Below are positions 1-7,869 of a stretch of DNA of 64,000 bases, one piece after another. The position numbers and the translations under genes were made by a program. The DNA is from JBBDNV01 sp040877415. GTDB lineage: Bacteria > Planctomycetota > Planctomycetia > Pirellulales > PALSA-1355. Below the pieces are notes generated by a model that made no database searches, was not told the DNA's origin, and saw nothing but the letters and a program-made list of their open reading frames with translations. The DNA is taken from assembly GCA_040877415.1 (NCBI GenBank), contig JBBDNV010000087.1, positions 1-64,000 of the forward strand, given 5' to 3'. Each line of letters begins with the position of its first letter. The first letter of the stretch is position 1.

Positions 1-919
1 GGTCCATGGCTTGTTCGTTCCTTCTAAACAAGTCCCGGTCTCGATTCGTCTTCGACGGCACCTCGACAACGTCGTTCTGGCCTGTCTTCCGGCGGGCGAT
101 GATATCCGGAAGGCGACCTGGGTACATTGTTGTTCCGGTGGTGGTACTAAAAGCGCGATTTAGCCATATCTTATCGTACTGGCCCGACTCCGCCATTTTG
201 ATGGCTTCACGGTAGCTTCGAAACGCATGGCCGGCAGTGCCAGTCTTTTGTGCCTTGCCGACGATCAGGTTTTTCCATGACTTGTCGACCGGTGCCGGGG
301 GCAAGACGCTCTTGCCCGGCACAACACCGGCCGCCGCAAAGAACAGTTGCGAATCCGCGAATGCTCGGTCCGCCAAATCGGTGAAAAAAAGGGGGTCAGA
401 ACTATTTGCGGCACGCGTCGTAAATAGTTCTGACCGCTTATCGTTCTCGGCACGTGTCGACGCTTGGCGCACCTCCCCTAAGAAGAAGGTCCCAAAGTCC
501 GCGGCGACAACGCGTGGGTTATTGTCCGCCTCGGGAAACCCGGGCCACCATTCGATGACTGGACTTTCGCCACTGGAATTTTCCTGGGAGGTGTCGATCG
601 CGTAGAATCCCCCGTCCCCGGTCTCGGAGACCAAAGTGTAGCAATGGGGCATCGCGGCGGTTCGCCGCAGGTCGAGAGTCAGCCAGACGGCATCTGGCAC
701 GCCCGAGTTGATGAAGTCGTCTTTCACCACACCGTAGAATTCGAGGCCGTTGAAGCCCCCACAGCCGAAATGAGCGAGGAAACCTTTGTAGCTTGGCGAG
801 AACGCCACACCGAGCGCACGTTCTGCGCTTGCGATTCGTGCCTGCGGCTGTTGCCCCGCGAAATCGGCTAGGTGCGAGTTGCAGTTGATCAATTCGACGG
901 CCGAAAGGAGGTCTTCCAT
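1..919 (-). CDS. SUKH immunity domain fused in frame to a polymorphic-toxin nuclease tip (partial, runs off window)
   Basis: The frame is open from an ATG at 919 to the window edge (about 306 codons), so the C-terminus is missing. Residues 1 to about 150 are a SMI1/KNR4 (SUKH) immunity domain, closely similar to its neighbour at 950-1453; both have GCGG, EFYGVV, TGDGGFYAID and EWWPGFP. The frame then passes through a 14-bp-arm hairpin repeat (394-435, residues about 162-176) into a second domain with the pattern H-x-A-x(n)-SGQYDKIWLNR, then LPDIIA and VVEVPSK. That pattern is typical of restriction-endonuclease-fold C-terminal toxin tips of RHS and haemagglutinin toxins, where D...ExK is the probable catalytic core. 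Family knowledge says SUKH neutralises nuclease toxins. I infer that a SUKH gene lost its stop when the repeat entered and so joined an orphan toxin tip. A frame error or separate translation of the two parts remains possible. Confidence 0.75.
   Translation of the reverse strand, partial: MEDLLSAVELINCNSHLADFAGQQPQARIASAERALGVAFSPSYKGFLAHFGCGGFNGLEFYGVVKDDFINSGVPDAVWLTLDLRRTAAMPHCYTLVSETGDGGFYAIDTSQENSSGESPVIEWWPGFPEADNNPRVVAADFGTFFLGEVRQASTRAENDKRSELFTTRAANSSDPLFFTDLADRAFADSQLFFAAAGVVPGKSVLPPAPVDKSWKNLIVGKAQKTGTAGHAFRSYREAIKMAESGQYDKIWLNRAFSTTTGTTMYPGRLPDIIARRKTGQNDVVEVPSKTNRDRDLFRRNEQAMD
394..435. repeat. Perfect inverted repeat (14-bp arms) inside a coding frame
   Basis: The arm GGTCAGAACTATTT at 394-407 is the exact reverse complement of 422-435, with a 14-base GC-rich loop. 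Read leftward, the stem is followed by seven T residues (384-390), so it resembles an intrinsic terminator for the SUKH gene upstream of it. It looks like a dispersed REP-type element. The leftward reading frame stays open across it. Confidence 0.8.
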
Positions 920-949
920 ACTCACAGGATAGCCTCCTCCACAAGTAGG

Positions 950-1453
950 CTACTCTGCATCACGTGACCTACATTTCGCTCGTGCGATTGCTTGCGTGAT
1001 TTCGTCCAGGAAAAAGGCCCCAAAATCGGGCGCGACAACGCGCGGGCTATCGTCCGCATCGGGAAACCCAGGCCACCATTCAACGACGGGACCCTCCCCA
1101 TCGGCGTTTTTTTTCGCGGTGTCAATAGCGTAAAACCCACCGTCGCCGGTGCTGCCCACAACAATAAAGTCATCCGGAATGCTGCAGTCTTTCCTATGTT
1201 TTAACGTCAGCCAGATTGCATCCGGTGCCGAAGAGCGTTCGAAATCGTCGGCTACGACACCGTAGAATTCCGCGCTGCCCAGTCCACCGCAACCCAGCAT
1301 GGCCACGAATTCCTCGTACGTGGGTGGAAAGTCAATGCCTAATGCTGCCTGAGCGCGCGTTACCCGATCATCTGGCTGAGGGCCGGCAAAATCCACAAAG
1401 CTTGCGTTGTTGCGAATTAACTCAAACGCGGCGTACATATCGTGCATACTCAT
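950..1453 (-). CDS. SMI1/KNR4 (SUKH) family immunity protein
   Basis: A 167-residue cytoplasmic SUKH protein, expected to bind and neutralise the LHH nuclease toxin encoded directly upstream. Visible SUKH signatures are the N-terminal helix, LGIDFPPTYEEFVAMLGCGG, EFYGVV, the central TGDGGFYAID strand and EWWPGFPDADD. The ATG at 1453 overlaps the toxin stop as TGATG, and GAAGGGA lies just upstream, so the two are translationally coupled. A longer in-frame start at 1492 would lie inside the toxin gene and is less likely. The next gene, 30 bases downstream, is a paralogue. SUKH as partner of HNH-type toxins is well established; the specific pairing here is inferred from position. Confidence 0.88.
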   Translation of the reverse strand: MSMHDMYAAFELIRNNASFVDFAGPQPDDRVTRAQAALGIDFPPTYEEFVAMLGCGGLGSAEFYGVVADDFERSSAPDAIWLTLKHRKDCSIPDDFIVVGSTGDGGFYAIDTAKKNADGEGPVVEWWPGFPDADDSPRVVAPDFGAFFLDEITQAIARAKCRSRDAE

Positions 1454-2640
1454 CACGATTTCCCTTCGAAGTCTTTCGCGCGATTGATCCAATATTGCTC
1501 CCGCCAGAGCCTAAACGATTGACGGTCGATCCCCGACGGAATCGATTGTGGATTAATGTGCATCGTGCGGGATCTCTGCTGATGAAACGTTTGCGTCACT
1601 TCAGCGACTGGACTGTCGGCGCTTTGCAGAAAATGATGTAGTTCTAACGACTCTCCGTCGGGGCCGATCGGGGCCCGACCAGTTCGCATACGTTGAAGGT
1701 TTGACCTGCCCCTTCGATCAAGCCGCTTTGGATCGATTAGATCGCTCCTTTGATATACTTTCAATCCTTGGAACGTGACTGTTCTTGTCCAGAATCTTGG
1801 TGCGGGCACGCGCGAGGACTGCGGCGTGCGCGACTTGCCTTTCTTCGGCACCAAGCTCGACGGCCCGACGGGCAAGCCAGTGACTTCTTGGACCACGTTG
1901 TCGGCGACGCTTTCTCCCGTCTCGCGACCAAGGCCTTTAAAGAACGCGACCAAAGCCTCCTTGAGCGTTGCTTTGCTGACGGCGGCGCCGCCGACCGTGA
2001 GGATGACGGCCGCCTGATCGGCCAGCGCTCCCGAGTCGGGACCGCCGCCGAGCAGGATCAACACCGTGCCGTCGTCGAACGTGATCCGCGTGCTCGGCTC
2101 ACTCGAGGGAAAGATCGTACGAAGGAAGCCATAGAAGGCCCGCTCGAGTGAGCCGGGGTCGTATTTGCCGCTCGCCACCAGTTCGTCGTAATGGCCCCAG
2201 AAGCCCTTGATCTGCTTGATCTCGACGATCCGCGGCTTCCAGTCCGGAACCGGCGGAAGCTCTGGCACAAGTGGCGGCGCCGTCACCAGCGAGCGCGAGC
2301 GGATTTCCTCTTCCAACAGGCCCGCAAGGGGGCCGAAAACCTTCGGGTACCCGTCGGCAGTCGTTTCGGCCCCGGGCGCCAGGCCGATGGTCGTGGCCCA
2401 CCAGGTGAGATAGCCAAGCAGCGACTGCTTGCTTTCGGGCGTCGGGATGCGGCCTTCGGCTTCCTGCCCGGCGAGAAATGATTCAAACCGCTCCCGCCAG
2501 TCGGTTCTTGGGTGGGCCAACAGGTCGTGCAACCACCCGTCCAATGCTTCGGCGAATTTCCAGAGCTCGGCTGTGAGCCGCCGCAACCGGCGCTGTTCGA
2601 CTCGGCGCAAGAAGGCTTCGACCAATCCTGTGGAATCCAT
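1453..2640 (-). CDS. Polymorphic toxin with C-terminal LHH (HNH/EndoVII-type) nuclease domain
   Basis: A 395-residue protein. The C-terminus carries the LHH nuclease signature (GPDGESLELHH, with H335 and H336, then H353 and H361), a DNA/RNA-cleaving fold of the HNH/Endonuclease VII superfamily. Residues 1-70 form a helical domain with DWRE at 47-50 and PES at 68-70, alignable without gaps to the AHH toxin at 5999-7432 (22 identities by my count). I know no named family for it and infer a trafficking or partner-binding role. The middle (about 90-310) is low-similarity linker. No signal peptide is seen. ATG 2640 is preferred over an upstream in-frame start at 2802 because the shared domain begins there and because the upstream part covers a conserved leader hairpin. 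The stop overlaps the SUKH start. Confidence 0.85.
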   Translation of the reverse strand: MDSTGLVEAFLRRVEQRRLRRLTAELWKFAEALDGWLHDLLAHPRTDWRERFESFLAGQEAEGRIPTPESKQSLLGYLTWWATTIGLAPGAETTADGYPKVFGPLAGLLEEEIRSRSLVTAPPLVPELPPVPDWKPRIVEIKQIKGFWGHYDELVASGKYDPGSLERAFYGFLRTIFPSSEPSTRITFDDGTVLILLGGGPDSGALADQAAVILTVGGAAVSKATLKEALVAFFKGLGRETGESVADNVVQEVTGLPVGPSSLVPKKGKSRTPQSSRVPAPRFWTRTVTFQGLKVYQRSDLIDPKRLDRRGRSNLQRMRTGRAPIGPDGESLELHHFLQSADSPVAEVTQTFHQQRSRTMHINPQSIPSGIDRQSFRLWREQYWINRAKDFEGKS

Positions 2641-2692
2641 TTCGCCTTGAACCCTGTTGGCTCCGTCCGAACCGCCCGTGTCCTCGCGCCAC

Positions 2693-2835
2693 AAAAAAAA
2701 GGCCCGTCGCTGGAGCGCTTTGCATGGGCAAAGCAATCTCGAACGACGGGCCCGCGCGAGAACCCGGCTATCAACAAGCCGGGCCCCGCCAGCTACCCGC
2801 AATCGATCCGGCGTGACGGTTACGTCACGCGCACA
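2693..2835 (-). promoter_or_regulatory. Structured leader / terminator-like element upstream of the LHH toxin
   Basis: Read leftward there are two hairpins: CCCGGCT/AGCCGGG (about 2762-2782), then a long stem with 9-bp closing arms (2744-2752 with 2701-2709), an inner GCAAAGC/GCTTTGC stem (2728-2734 with 2717-2723) and eight Ts (2700-2693), ending 52 bases before the toxin ATG. The same design precedes the other toxin locus at 7656-7780, with conserved GGGCCCGTCG, TTCGAG and GCGCTCCA but different bases in the inner stem that still pair. It could be an attenuator, a riboswitch-like leader, or a terminator blocking read-through from the acylase gene. The rest of the 400-base gap shows no gene. 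Confidence 0.65.
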
Positions 2836-3035
2836 TCACCAGAGGCGTTTTCAAAACAGCACGGAGAAAGGGACCGTCCAATACTTCTTCGAAAGATCGG
2901 GACATCCCCGCAGTATTGACCGCCTCTACCAGCTCGGTCCGCGCAGACGATAAAATCTGCTGTTGCGCGACAGAGAATTGGCCAGTCGATTGTCAGGCAC
3001 GGAATGCCTGAGAGCTACCGGCCACGCCGGCTCAC

Positions 3036-5237
3036 TCACGCCTCGGCCGGCTCGACGGCCAGGCGCTTGTACTTGCCGGAGTGCCAGCGGGGGATGTCGT
3101 TCTTGTAGTAGCCCGACACGCGGCTCTCGCTGGGGCCGCCGGGAAGATTCGTCCAGGCTTCGTCCGTGCCCAGGTCGGTCACGAAATGATAACTCGGCGC
3201 AAACGACGCCTCGCGGCGCGCGGCGCGCAGCAAGTGGCCTTGAAAGGGCGTGGCGTAGCAGCCGGGCAGCGCCATTTCGCCGGTGTGAAATCCGAACGCC
3301 CGGCCCACGAAGCGGCTCTCGACGTAGCGGTTCGTGAAGTGAAAACTGTTGATGGCACTCCAGGGCTCTTCCTTTTCGCCGGCCAGGCGTTCGGCCGCCC
3401 GGCGAACCAGCGCGCACTTGTCGCGTCCCTTCCACCACAACGAATCGCGCTTGACCAGCAGTTGGTCGATCGCCGTGAGCACCATCGTCGAGAAGCCGAC
3501 GCGGCTGCACAAATACAGCATCCGCCGCCAGCCGATCCCCTGCTCGTGCCCAAAGACTTCCAACAGCACGTTGCGATAAAGATGCGAAAACAGCGTGGCC
3601 TCATAACTTTCCGGAGCATAGCTGCAATCCCACGCCGCGAGCCGCTCCTTGAGCGGCCCCTCGGGCAGGCACGGCAGGAAGACGGCCAGCAAATCGCGGG
3701 CTTGCAGGCTCACGACGTCGTATTGCAGCGCCTGCATGTCTTCGACCGTGGCCGGGTTCATTGCTTTCAGCCGTTCGTCGATCCGCCGCTTGCGATAGTC
3801 GGGCACCGGCTGCGTGACCAGGATCGGGCCGCCGGGCGGATTGACGTTCTCGTTGGCCGTGGCCACAAAACCTTCCGGCGGATCGTAGACGCGCGGCAAC
3901 AGGCTGCTCGAAACGATGCCCCGCCAATGATGCCGCGTGTCCCAGGCCGGAATCGGCAACAGCCCGTTGTGGTCTTTCGCACGCTTGGGAAACCAGCCCC
4001 CGGCCTGCATGCCGATGTGCCCTTGGCGATCGGCAAACACCCAGCACAACGTGGGCAGCGGACACTCGCGGGCAATGTCCATGCCGGTCGCGGCGTCGGG
4101 GGCAAACACCAGATCCAGCCAGGTGCCGATCGAGCGGCCCGCGCCGGGCCGATCGCCGACCCAGGTGTTCGACAGGTAGTATCCCGGCTCGCCCGGTTGC
4201 GGCTCGCTCTCCAGCGTGCCCAGTTCGTTGTAGTGGACGCGCATGATTTCCGGCGAGTTGCCCTTGCGGGCGATGCGCTCGTCGCGCGCCTGGAAGTCGA
4301 TCCAATGGTCGCCGCGGCGATACTGCCATCCGCCGCCGCCGGGCTGCCGGCAATCCTCGATAAAGTGGTCGCTCGTGTCGCCCTTCAAATAGGTAGCGCC
4401 CCAGGCCAGGTCGCGCGTGCGGGCCACGGCAAACAACGGGCAGCCGGGAAGCGACGCCCCCAGCACGTAGTTGTCGTCCCAGTGCAACTCGGCTTCATAC
4501 CAGATGGCCGGCAGTCGGTTGACCTCCAGATGCGGGTCGCAGGCCAACAGGGCCGAACCGGTCGCGCTGCGCTTTGGGCTGACGGCCCAGGCGTTGCTGC
4601 CTGCCAAGCGCGGCAAATCGGTGATCAGTTCCAGCGCTTCGTCCGACAACTGGCTGGATATTTTCAGTTGTCGCAGCAGTTCGAAATCGGCCCCCTCCAG
4701 CCTGAGTCCGAACAGCTCCCGGAGTTTGTCGTCGTCGACGCCGGCGTGGATCAAATCGAGCAGAATGCGCTCGTTCTGCTGCTGTCCGACCACCAGTCCG
4801 CCGAAGCTCAACAGGTTGCCCATCAGCAGCACGCTCTTCTGGTTCCACGGCTGCGGCACGAAGCCGGTGGCCCACATGGGCAGCGAGCGGCCCGAATCCT
4901 TCATGCCGTCGTTGACCCCTTCGCAGTAGGCGGTCAATTGGTCGAATGTTTCGTCGTCCAGTCCGGCTACCTCGTTATCGAGGTGCAGGTACAGCCCGAC
5001 GCGGCGGAAAAAACGGTCCATTTCCAATAGCTCCGCCTTGTCGGCGATCAGCTCCGCACTCTGACCGCTGGCCACGGCCCGCGAGAACAGAAGCTGCGTG
5101 GGCCGGTCGACGCCGTGCATGTATCCCAGGCCGTAAAGCGCCGCGCGCCACGAGCGGCCCTGGATATGCGGCACGCCGTGGATATCTCGGGCGACGGTGA
5201 ACCGCCGCCGGGCGTGTTTGGTGGGGAGGGATTTCAT
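3036..5237 (-). CDS. Penicillin acylase-like N-terminal-nucleophile amidase
   Basis: A 733-residue member of the penicillin amidase family (Ntn hydrolases), which hydrolyse amide bonds in acyl-homoserine lactones, beta-lactam side chains or other N-acyl compounds. The family is made as a precursor and cut so that a Ser becomes the new N-terminus; here G-S-N-A-W places that nucleophile at Ser214. Other family features are RDIHGVPHI near residue 17, GYMHGVDR at 38-45, CDPHLE, and VFADRQGHIGMQAGG in the large chain. Unlike classical periplasmic acylases there is no convincing signal peptide: the start is MKSLPTKHARRRF. The gene is monocistronic between two toxin loci. The substrate is not inferable. 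Confidence 0.88.
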   Translation of the reverse strand: MKSLPTKHARRRFTVARDIHGVPHIQGRSWRAALYGLGYMHGVDRPTQLLFSRAVASGQSAELIADKAELLEMDRFFRRVGLYLHLDNEVAGLDDETFDQLTAYCEGVNDGMKDSGRSLPMWATGFVPQPWNQKSVLLMGNLLSFGGLVVGQQQNERILLDLIHAGVDDDKLRELFGLRLEGADFELLRQLKISSQLSDEALELITDLPRLAGSNAWAVSPKRSATGSALLACDPHLEVNRLPAIWYEAELHWDDNYVLGASLPGCPLFAVARTRDLAWGATYLKGDTSDHFIEDCRQPGGGGWQYRRGDHWIDFQARDERIARKGNSPEIMRVHYNELGTLESEPQPGEPGYYLSNTWVGDRPGAGRSIGTWLDLVFAPDAATGMDIARECPLPTLCWVFADRQGHIGMQAGGWFPKRAKDHNGLLPIPAWDTRHHWRGIVSSSLLPRVYDPPEGFVATANENVNPPGGPILVTQPVPDYRKRRIDERLKAMNPATVEDMQALQYDVVSLQARDLLAVFLPCLPEGPLKERLAAWDCSYAPESYEATLFSHLYRNVLLEVFGHEQGIGWRRMLYLCSRVGFSTMVLTAIDQLLVKRDSLWWKGRDKCALVRRAAERLAGEKEEPWSAINSFHFTNRYVESRFVGRAFGFHTGEMALPGCYATPFQGHLLRAARREASFAPSYHFVTDLGTDEAWTNLPGGPSESRVSGYYKNDIPRWHSGKYKRLAVEPAEA

Positions 5238-5399
5238 GCACGATCGCCAAAGACGAACACCGCCTCAAGTGTAGCACGCCCTGCACGAAATGCCGGACCG
5301 TCCGAGCCGGCGCTGGCGTTACAACCGGACTTCGCGCGGGTCGATGGGCGGCGCGTTGCACAAGTCGATGGGCGCGCGGCTGGCCGCGTGGGCGGCGGT

Positions 5400-5975
5400 T
5401 TAGACAACCGACTCGAACACGACACCCAAGTTCGGAATGTCCTCAATCGCGTTCTTGAGACTGTCGGATACTAAGAGCGCCAGCGTCCACCGCGCGATCC
5501 TGAACATGTGATGGCCGCCGGTCCGCGCCGGGTCGACGCGGATCGTCGAGATCATCTTGTAGTTGCCCATCATCTCGGGGTAATGATCCTCTTCGGTCCA
5601 CATCGTGAATTCCGACCGGGCTTCGTCCAGGCATTCGGCGCGGCGGATGGCGTTCAGAATCTGGTATTGCGCTTTAGCGCCGGCAATCTTCACGGGGAAG
5701 AATTCAGCTTGGCCGGGCGCGATTCTTTGAATCACATCGGCGACAACGCTGGACACGACGGGCATGTCGAACGCGCTGAGGGCAAAGGCTACCTCTTTGC
5801 CTGGCTGCTTGATTGGCACGGCAGCGGGACGCGGACCTTTGTAGAGCCGTCCCTCTGTAAAATCACGAGCATCGATCTCTTGCCCGTCTGCGGTTCGAGG
5901 GTCGTCCAGAAACCACTGGTCTGGAAACGTTGAGTGGTCGGGATAAACACGAAAGAATTGTTCAAATCGACACAT
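5400..5975 (-). CDS. Imm11 (DUF1629)-type immunity protein
   Basis: A 191-residue protein that starts 23 bases after the stop of the AHH toxin and is read in the same direction, the classic toxin-immunity order. The sequence fits the DUF1629/Imm11 family as I know it: FFRVYPDHSTFPDQWFLDDP at the N-terminus, an AEFFPVKI strand in the middle, and a TGGHHMFRI...LLVSDSLKNAIE C-terminal block. The role is to bind and block the cognate nuclease in the cytoplasm. No strong ribosome-binding site is visible (GCGAAG is the best), so expression may depend on coupling to the toxin. The family call rests on recalled sequence patterns. Confidence 0.72.
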   Translation of the reverse strand: MCRFEQFFRVYPDHSTFPDQWFLDDPRTADGQEIDARDFTEGRLYKGPRPAAVPIKQPGKEVAFALSAFDMPVVSSVVADVIQRIAPGQAEFFPVKIAGAKAQYQILNAIRRAECLDEARSEFTMWTEEDHYPEMMGNYKMISTIRVDPARTGGHHMFRIARWTLALLVSDSLKNAIEDIPNLGVVFESVV

Positions 5976-5998
5976 TGCTGGGTACTTCGCAATAGAAT

Positions 5999-7432
5999 CT
6001 ATTCTGTCAGTAACCGGTTGAGCTTGGTTCCTTGAGTGCGCACGTCCTTTGCAATTGCCTTCAGTTCCGCAATGAGCGCGTCTTTATACGCGTCTCGGCG
6101 TTTGCCTTGAGTTGCGGCAGTGAGTCTATCGAAGATTTCCCGGTGATACGGTTCTGGATGCGGCCCTTGGTGACCCGGAATAGGCACAATATTCTCTGCA
6201 TCAGTTAGATTCATTCCCGCTCTGTCGAAGATCTTTTGAAATCTTGGCGTCCACGGCCCGCCTCGCAGTGCCGATTTGGTATTCTTGTTTGTCGCAATGT
6301 GATGAAAGGGTGCTTTTCGCCGCGCGACGACGCCACGTTCAATTATAACGAGACCTTCTTCCTCTGTTTTGGCCGCCCGAGCCTTGGCAATCAGCGTATT
6401 TCGCTTCGTTGGGTCGAGTTTTGCCAAGCGCTCCAGGACTTCTCCCGATAGACGAAGCTGTTTTCCGCGCGGAAGTTTGATGATTAGAGACTTCGCGCCC
6501 TTGCGGAAGTAGGCCATGAACGGCAAGACGATCAACAAATGGTCCCACCGGAAGCCGTGCTGCGACACGTCGTCGATGGTCACGACGACGTCGCCCGCGG
6601 GCGTGAGTGATCCGACGGCGTTGTAGTAGGTTTCCGCCAGCCAGCCGGCAAACGCCGCCCCTTCTTTGATTCTCTCCTGTTGCGCTTCGGCATATCGGTT
6701 GGCCTCGTCAGGGCCGGGGATCCGGTCCTGATCGAATAGATCTCGAAACGGGCCCATCCTGACGGTGCCGTTGATGATCGCTGCGGCCGTAAGAGCCACC
6801 GTGTAGTTTTCGTCAACGAGCACAACGGGCTTTCGGTTCTCGACGAACGTTTTTTCGTTCGATCGCAGAAACGTGGTCCAACTCGACGCGGCACGCGATC
6901 GAATCTCGCCTGGTGCGCGGCTCCACCAGATGGCGACCTCGGCATCCATAATTGCCAGCGCCGAGTGCACCTTTTCCTGAAACGACTTCGTAGTTTCTGG
7001 CCCCGGCCCGGCCACTTCCGCGCCATCCTTCATGGTTGGCGTTGCGCCTGACGTCAGATCAACGGAAGCGTCGGTTCGAGTGCCGTCGTCAAGGCCGACG
7101 GACATGGCAAGCCGGACGGTAGGGCCCGTTCCGGCAGCCTGCTGGCCAGCGTAGGGACCCAGGACTGCAAAGGGGCCAGTGCCGTTCACGCGCGCTTCAA
7201 CAAGGTCGTGAATTGTGCGGACCGATTCGGGCTCGATGATCAGGCCGTAGTAGCGTGTGTGCTCGACAAACCGATTGAGCTGCTCCCGCCAATCCGGCGT
7301 CGGCCAGTTGAGCATCGCGTACAGAAAGTCGCCGAGCGACACGCGAAACCGGTCCAGCATCTCATCGACCAGCCGGCTCGTCTCTTCGATCACGCAGCGA
7401 TAGTATTTGTCCCAACCGTCTTCACTGTCCAT
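5999..7432 (-). CDS. Polymorphic toxin with C-terminal AHH nuclease domain
   Basis: A 477-residue protein. The C-terminal 100 residues match the AHH nuclease family (HNH/EndoVII superfamily): PFHH with H377 and H378, a WTPRFQKIFDRAG helix, AENIV with N414, and GHQGPH...YH (H421, H425, H430). Residues 1-70 align without gaps to the LHH toxin (MDS start, DWRE at 47-50, PES at 68-70). A region with two possible transmembrane or amphipathic stretches lies near 230-330. ATG 7432 has an AGAGGAA site just upstream; the longer in-frame reading from 7675 would overlap the small gene at 7461-7631 and is rejected. The gene is followed by its immunity gene. How the protein leaves the cell is unknown. Confidence 0.85.
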   Translation of the reverse strand: MDSEDGWDKYYRCVIEETSRLVDEMLDRFRVSLGDFLYAMLNWPTPDWREQLNRFVEHTRYYGLIIEPESVRTIHDLVEARVNGTGPFAVLGPYAGQQAAGTGPTVRLAMSVGLDDGTRTDASVDLTSGATPTMKDGAEVAGPGPETTKSFQEKVHSALAIMDAEVAIWWSRAPGEIRSRAASSWTTFLRSNEKTFVENRKPVVLVDENYTVALTAAAIINGTVRMGPFRDLFDQDRIPGPDEANRYAEAQQERIKEGAAFAGWLAETYYNAVGSLTPAGDVVVTIDDVSQHGFRWDHLLIVLPFMAYFRKGAKSLIIKLPRGKQLRLSGEVLERLAKLDPTKRNTLIAKARAAKTEEEGLVIIERGVVARRKAPFHHIATNKNTKSALRGGPWTPRFQKIFDRAGMNLTDAENIVPIPGHQGPHPEPYHREIFDRLTAATQGKRRDAYKDALIAELKAIAKDVRTQGTKLNRLLTE

Positions 7433-7460
7433 GACCTTGGTTCCTCTTACAAGTCCTGAC

Positions 7461-7631
7461 CTACCTCGCCCGCTCCCATAACACGCGGCGTTGCTGCTCG
7501 CGCGCATTGACTTCCTCATTGAGCTCGAACAACTTCCGGCCCACGACAAGAACTTCTCCGCGCGAGAATTCGGCCGCCTTGTGAATCGAGCCCTTGGACG
7601 CCTGCTCCATTTCTGGCAAATCACGAACCAT
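7461..7631 (-). CDS. Small helical protein (56 aa) heading the AHH-toxin operon
   Basis: The ATG at 7631 has an AAGGAG site nine bases upstream and lies 24 bases after the U-tract of the leader hairpin. The protein is charged and predicted helical (SRGEVLVVGRKLFELNEEVNA followed by an Arg/Glu-rich tail). It ends 28 bases before the toxin ATG. I recognise no family. By analogy with small helical partners encoded before other secreted toxins it may be a chaperone or targeting partner, but that is inference. The LHH toxin locus lacks an obvious counterpart. Confidence 0.6.
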   Translation of the reverse strand: MVRDLPEMEQASKGSIHKAAEFSRGEVLVVGRKLFELNEEVNAREQQRRVLWERAR

Positions 7632-7655
7632 CGGCGATTGCTCCTTGAAGGCAAC

Positions 7656-7780
7656 AAAAAAAGGACCCGCCGCAATGGAGCGCGCGGAGGATGCGCGCTC
7701 GAAGCGACGGGCCCATTTGGTCACCTGTCTCGCGGGACAGGCTCCGCACGATACCCGCTTACGAACGGTTCACGAGCCAT
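7656..7780 (-). promoter_or_regulatory. Structured leader / terminator-like element upstream of the AHH-toxin operon
   Basis: Read leftward there is a hairpin CCTGTC/GACAGG (about 7724-7741), then an 11-bp closing stem (7703-7713 with 7663-7673, two G-U pairs), an inner GAGCGCGC/GCGCGCTC stem, and seven Ts (7662-7656). It matches the element at 2693-2835 in order, spacing and conserved blocks, including TACCCGC and ACGGTT in the outer flank read on the plus strand. Inner-stem bases differ but keep pairing, which suggests selection on RNA structure. Confidence 0.65.
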
Positions 7781-7869
7781 TTGCGAACGACCCTTCACAG
7801 ATCGTTCAATGATGCAAGCCTAACAACCAGGCGACCGATTGTCAGCGCAAAAACTAGGCCACCTTGCCA

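Noticed and set aside
3081..5030. A 649-codon open frame antisense to the penicillin-acylase gene.
   Set aside because: It mirrors the codon pattern of the real GC-rich gene and has no family features.
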